Assembly (NCBI GenBank): GCA_023621975.1
Contig: JAMOAC010000495.1
Span: forward strand, 1 to 7,906
From: Bacillota bacterium
GTDB taxonomy: Bacteria; Bacillota_A; Clostridia; Acetivibrionales; DUMB01
Reading direction: 5' to 3'
DNA length: 7,906 bases
Part shown: piece after piece, positions 6,755-7,906 of the stretch
Numbering within the stretch: the first letter of the stretch is position 1
Layout: each line of letters opens with the position of its first letter
Notes under the pieces: model-generated
Told to the model about the DNA's origin: nothing
Databases searched by the model: none
What the model saw: only the letters and a program-made list of their open reading frames with translations
Made by a program: the position numbers and the translations under genes

Positions 6755-6816
6755 TTTTTCTTAATCTGTTGTTCCCACTTATTTATTTTTCTTAATTTGT
6801 TGTTCCCACTTCACTT
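6755..6816. repeat. 31-nt tandem duplication inside the OrfA relic
   Basis: Positions 6755-6780 and 6786-6811 match at 25 of 26 bases with a 31-nt period. A further 5-nt CACTT duplication follows at 6807-6816. Together they insert 36 nt and introduce stops into the transposase frame. Confidence 0.8.
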
Positions 6817-6893
6817 ATTTATTTTTTATTTAGATGGTAAACCGTATTTTGCAGCTATTGCCCTGACTCCAGGAGGGCTTTTATAGTAATCTT

Positions 6894-6927
6894 CAATTAC
6901 AGATAACTTGCAATTGCAGATAGCTTG
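6894..6927. repeat. 17-nt tandem duplication inside the OrfA relic
   Basis: Positions 6894-6910 and 6911-6927 match at 15 of 17 bases. Since 17 is not a multiple of three, the duplication shifts the minus-strand transposase frame, and the early stop at 6899-6897 lies in it. Confidence 0.8.
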
Positions 6928-7014
6928 AATTTATCTGTATATTTTCCAGCCATTTTTCACCCCCGATTATTAGGATACACAACTGTCCCCATTTGTACAA
7001 TTTTGGGGGTCCAG

Positions 7015-7051
7015 ACCAAATCATCCCTGTTTACCAAATTATCCCCTGTTT
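7015..7051. repeat. Tandem repeat of about 18 nt
   Basis: ACCAAATCATCCCTGTTT (7015-7032) is followed directly by a second copy at 7033-7051 that differs by one base and one extra C. It lies in the spacer between the IS remnant and the ABC transporter gene; no gene is visible around it. Confidence 0.7.
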
Positions 7052-7075
7052 TCTTCTGGTGTTTTTCATCAGTTC

Positions 7076-7116
7076 AGGACGGTTCCATAACACTTAGTGA
7101 CACGAAATCGTCCCCT
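7076..7116. repeat. Imperfect hairpin with GGACGGTTCC and CGTCCCC ends
   Basis: The outer arms AGGACG (7076-7081) and CGTCCCCT (7109-7116) can pair, with a small inner hairpin CACT/AGTG at 7091-7099. The left arm repeats the GGGACGGTTC motif of the IS end at 6666. It looks like a second, nested or decayed, element end. It has no T-run, so it is not an intrinsic terminator. Confidence 0.5.
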
Positions 7117-7186
7117 GTCACCGTTGTCACCCTGTCACCGCCCTCACCTTTCACTGCTTGTCACTGCTTATGTCATTCTGTCACGG
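7117..7186. repeat. Cluster of GTCAC-type short direct repeats
   Basis: GTCAC occurs at 7117, 7126, 7134, 7160 and 7180, with a GTCAT variant at 7172; the first three are 8-9 nt apart. The C-rich stretch ends about 55 nt before the ABC transporter start. It may be debris of the same dispersed repeat family. TATACT at 7204-7209 could be a -10 element, but no good -35 element precedes it. Confidence 0.5.
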
Positions 7187-7240
7187 TTCAAGGTGTTAGT
7201 TAATATACTGTTTATATAAGCGAAAGGTGAGGCGGTTAAC

Positions 7241-7906
7241 ATGAGCTACATAGTCGAATTAAGAAATATAGGAATGAAATATCATTCACTGAACGGAGAA
7301 ATAAACGCACTGGAAAATATAAACCTCTCTGTAAAAGAAGGCGAATTCGTAAGTATAGTAGGGCCAAGCGGCTGTGGAAAATCAACATTGCTTTCCATTA
7401 TATCGGGTTTGCTGACACCTACCGTTGGAAGCGTATTAATAAATGGAAAAGAGGTACACGGAACCTCCAATGAAGTGGGATATATGCTTCAAAAGGACCA
7501 CCTGTTTGACTGGAGGACGATTTATGAAAATGTAATACTTGGACTTGAAATAACCGGTATGCTAAATGCCAAGACAAAAGAAAAGGTACTTAAGTTGCTG
7601 GATACATACGGCCTTTATGAATTTAAAGACAAATATCCCAGCCAGTTATCAGGTGGAATGAGGCAGAGAGCTGCCCTTATAAGAACCCTTGCCACTGACC
7701 CGAAAATACTTTTGCTGGATGAGGCATTTTCAGCACTTGATTACCAAACAAGGCTTGCAGTAAATGAAGACATATATTCAATCATTAAAAAGGAAAATAA
7801 AACGGCCATACTGGTTACCCATGACATAGCAGAGAGCATAAGCATGGCTGACAGGGTGGTCGTACTTACCAGGAGGCCGGGAACTATAAAAAATATTCAT
7901 GAAATA
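7241..7906 (+). CDS. ABC transporter ATP-binding protein, nitrate/sulfonate/taurine type (partial, 3' end outside window)
   Basis: The first 222 codons are present and the frame is open at the window edge; family members usually run about 250-270 residues. It powers an importer, presumably with a permease and a binding protein encoded beyond the window. Motifs: Walker A GPSGCGKST (41-49), Q-loop glutamine Q84 in MLQKDHLFDWRT, signature LSGGMRQR (136-143), Walker B ILLLDEAFSALD (156-167) with its D-loop, and switch histidine H194 in VTHD. The DHLFDWRT/ENVILGLE pattern and the RRPG near the end place it in the SsuB/TauB/NrtD group. The true substrate (sulfonate, nitrate, thiamine precursor or other) cannot be told from the ATPase. 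ATG 7241 has AAAGGTGAGG (7223-7232) 8 nt upstream. I see no riboswitch in front of it. Confidence 0.9.
   Translation, partial: MSYIVELRNIGMKYHSLNGEINALENINLSVKEGEFVSIVGPSGCGKSTLLSIISGLLTPTVGSVLINGKEVHGTSNEVGYMLQKDHLFDWRTIYENVILGLEITGMLNAKTKEKVLKLLDTYGLYEFKDKYPSQLSGGMRQRAALIRTLATDPKILLLDEAFSALDYQTRLAVNEDIYSIIKKENKTAILVTHDIAESISMADRVVVLTRRPGTIKNIHEI

Larger units (their letters stand above)
6697..6953 (-). pseudogene. Transposase OrfA fragment (helix-turn-helix type, probably IS3-like), inactivated
   Basis: On the minus strand ATG 6953 (after a GGGGGTGA site) reads MAGKYTDKFKLSAIASYL and then stops at 6899-6897. In the shifted frame the relic continues as VIEDYYKSPPGVRAIAAKYG from 6900 and LPSK, then, past stops, KWEQQIKKKGLLPPAATKP (from 6780) and ends near GGRSKQ. 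Removing a 17-nt tandem duplication (6894-6910 / 6911-6927) joins KFKLS directly to VIEDYY. Removing a 36-nt insertion (31-nt duplication plus 5 nt) leaves a continuous frame with one remaining stop after LPSK. The layout, a short helix-turn-helix module followed by WEQQ and a basic tail, resembles OrfA of IS3-type elements. The family is from memory, not a search. No second transposase frame is present. Confidence 0.6.
6666..6989. mobile_element. Decayed IS remnant bounded by 13-bp imperfect inverted repeats
   Basis: GGGACGGTTCTGT at 6666-6678 matches the reverse complement of 6977-6989 (GGGACAGTTGTGT) at 11 of 13 bases. Between them lies a broken reading frame on the minus strand that looks like a transposase OrfA. 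The element is only 324 bp, too small to hold a working transposase. It begins 14 nt after the stop of the glycosidase gene. I found no clear target-site duplication. The boundaries are inferred from the inverted repeats. Confidence 0.6.

Noticed and set aside
6925..7203. Plus-strand open frame of 92 codons across the repeat region
   Set aside because: It runs across the IS relic end, the tandem repeats and the GTCAC cluster, with low-complexity composition and no ribosome binding site. It is a by-product of few stops in C/T-rich sequence.
7187..7240. TPP or other riboswitch upstream of the ABC transporter ATPase
   Set aside because: No conserved riboswitch core is seen; the upstream sequence is repeat debris followed by a short AT-rich leader.

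Overview
The window looks like a chromosomal segment of a motile, Gram-positive, low-to-moderate GC Firmicute of the class Clostridia. The evidence is strong AGGAGG-type ribosome binding sites, AT-rich spacers, TTG and GTG starts, and an mbl / flhO / flgG(flhP) gene order like the mbl-flhO-flhP cluster of Bacillus subtilis. The flagellar cluster continues into a single-domain rod-binding (FlgJ-type) protein. I cannot name the species; a relative of the Acetivibrio / Ruminiclostridium group is a guess.

Layout. (1) 1-1413, minus strand: a uracil permease of the NCS2 family with its own intrinsic terminator. (2) 1414-1636: divergent promoter region. (3) 1637-2662, plus strand: an MreB/Mbl-family actin homologue that starts with TTG. 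(4) 2663-3161: AT-rich spacer with a degenerate repeat array, an intrinsic terminator, and then a near-consensus sigma-28 (SigD/FliA) promoter. (5) 3162-6651: a probable flagellar operon. It holds two rod/hook-basal-body proteins, a second degenerate repeat spacer, a rod-binding protein, and a membrane-anchored phosphodiester glycosidase (NAGPA domain) whose GTG start overlaps the stop of the rod-binding gene. (6) 6652-7240: accessory spacer with a decayed insertion-sequence remnant bounded by inverted repeats, followed by short degenerate repeats and a hairpin. (7) 7241-end: the first 222 codons of an ABC transporter ATPase of the nitrate/sulfonate/taurine type, cut by the window edge.

How the parts fit. 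The Mbl-like protein would guide side-wall synthesis. The two rod proteins and the rod-binding protein build the part of the flagellum that crosses the wall. The coupled glycosidase would act outside the membrane on a glycosyl phosphodiester. The tight coupling of that enzyme to a FlgJ that lacks a wall-hydrolase domain is the most interesting biological lead here. The other strong signals are how the spacers and the IS remnant have evolved: each carries short tandem duplications, one of which copies the flgG stop-codon region, while others disrupt the transposase relic.
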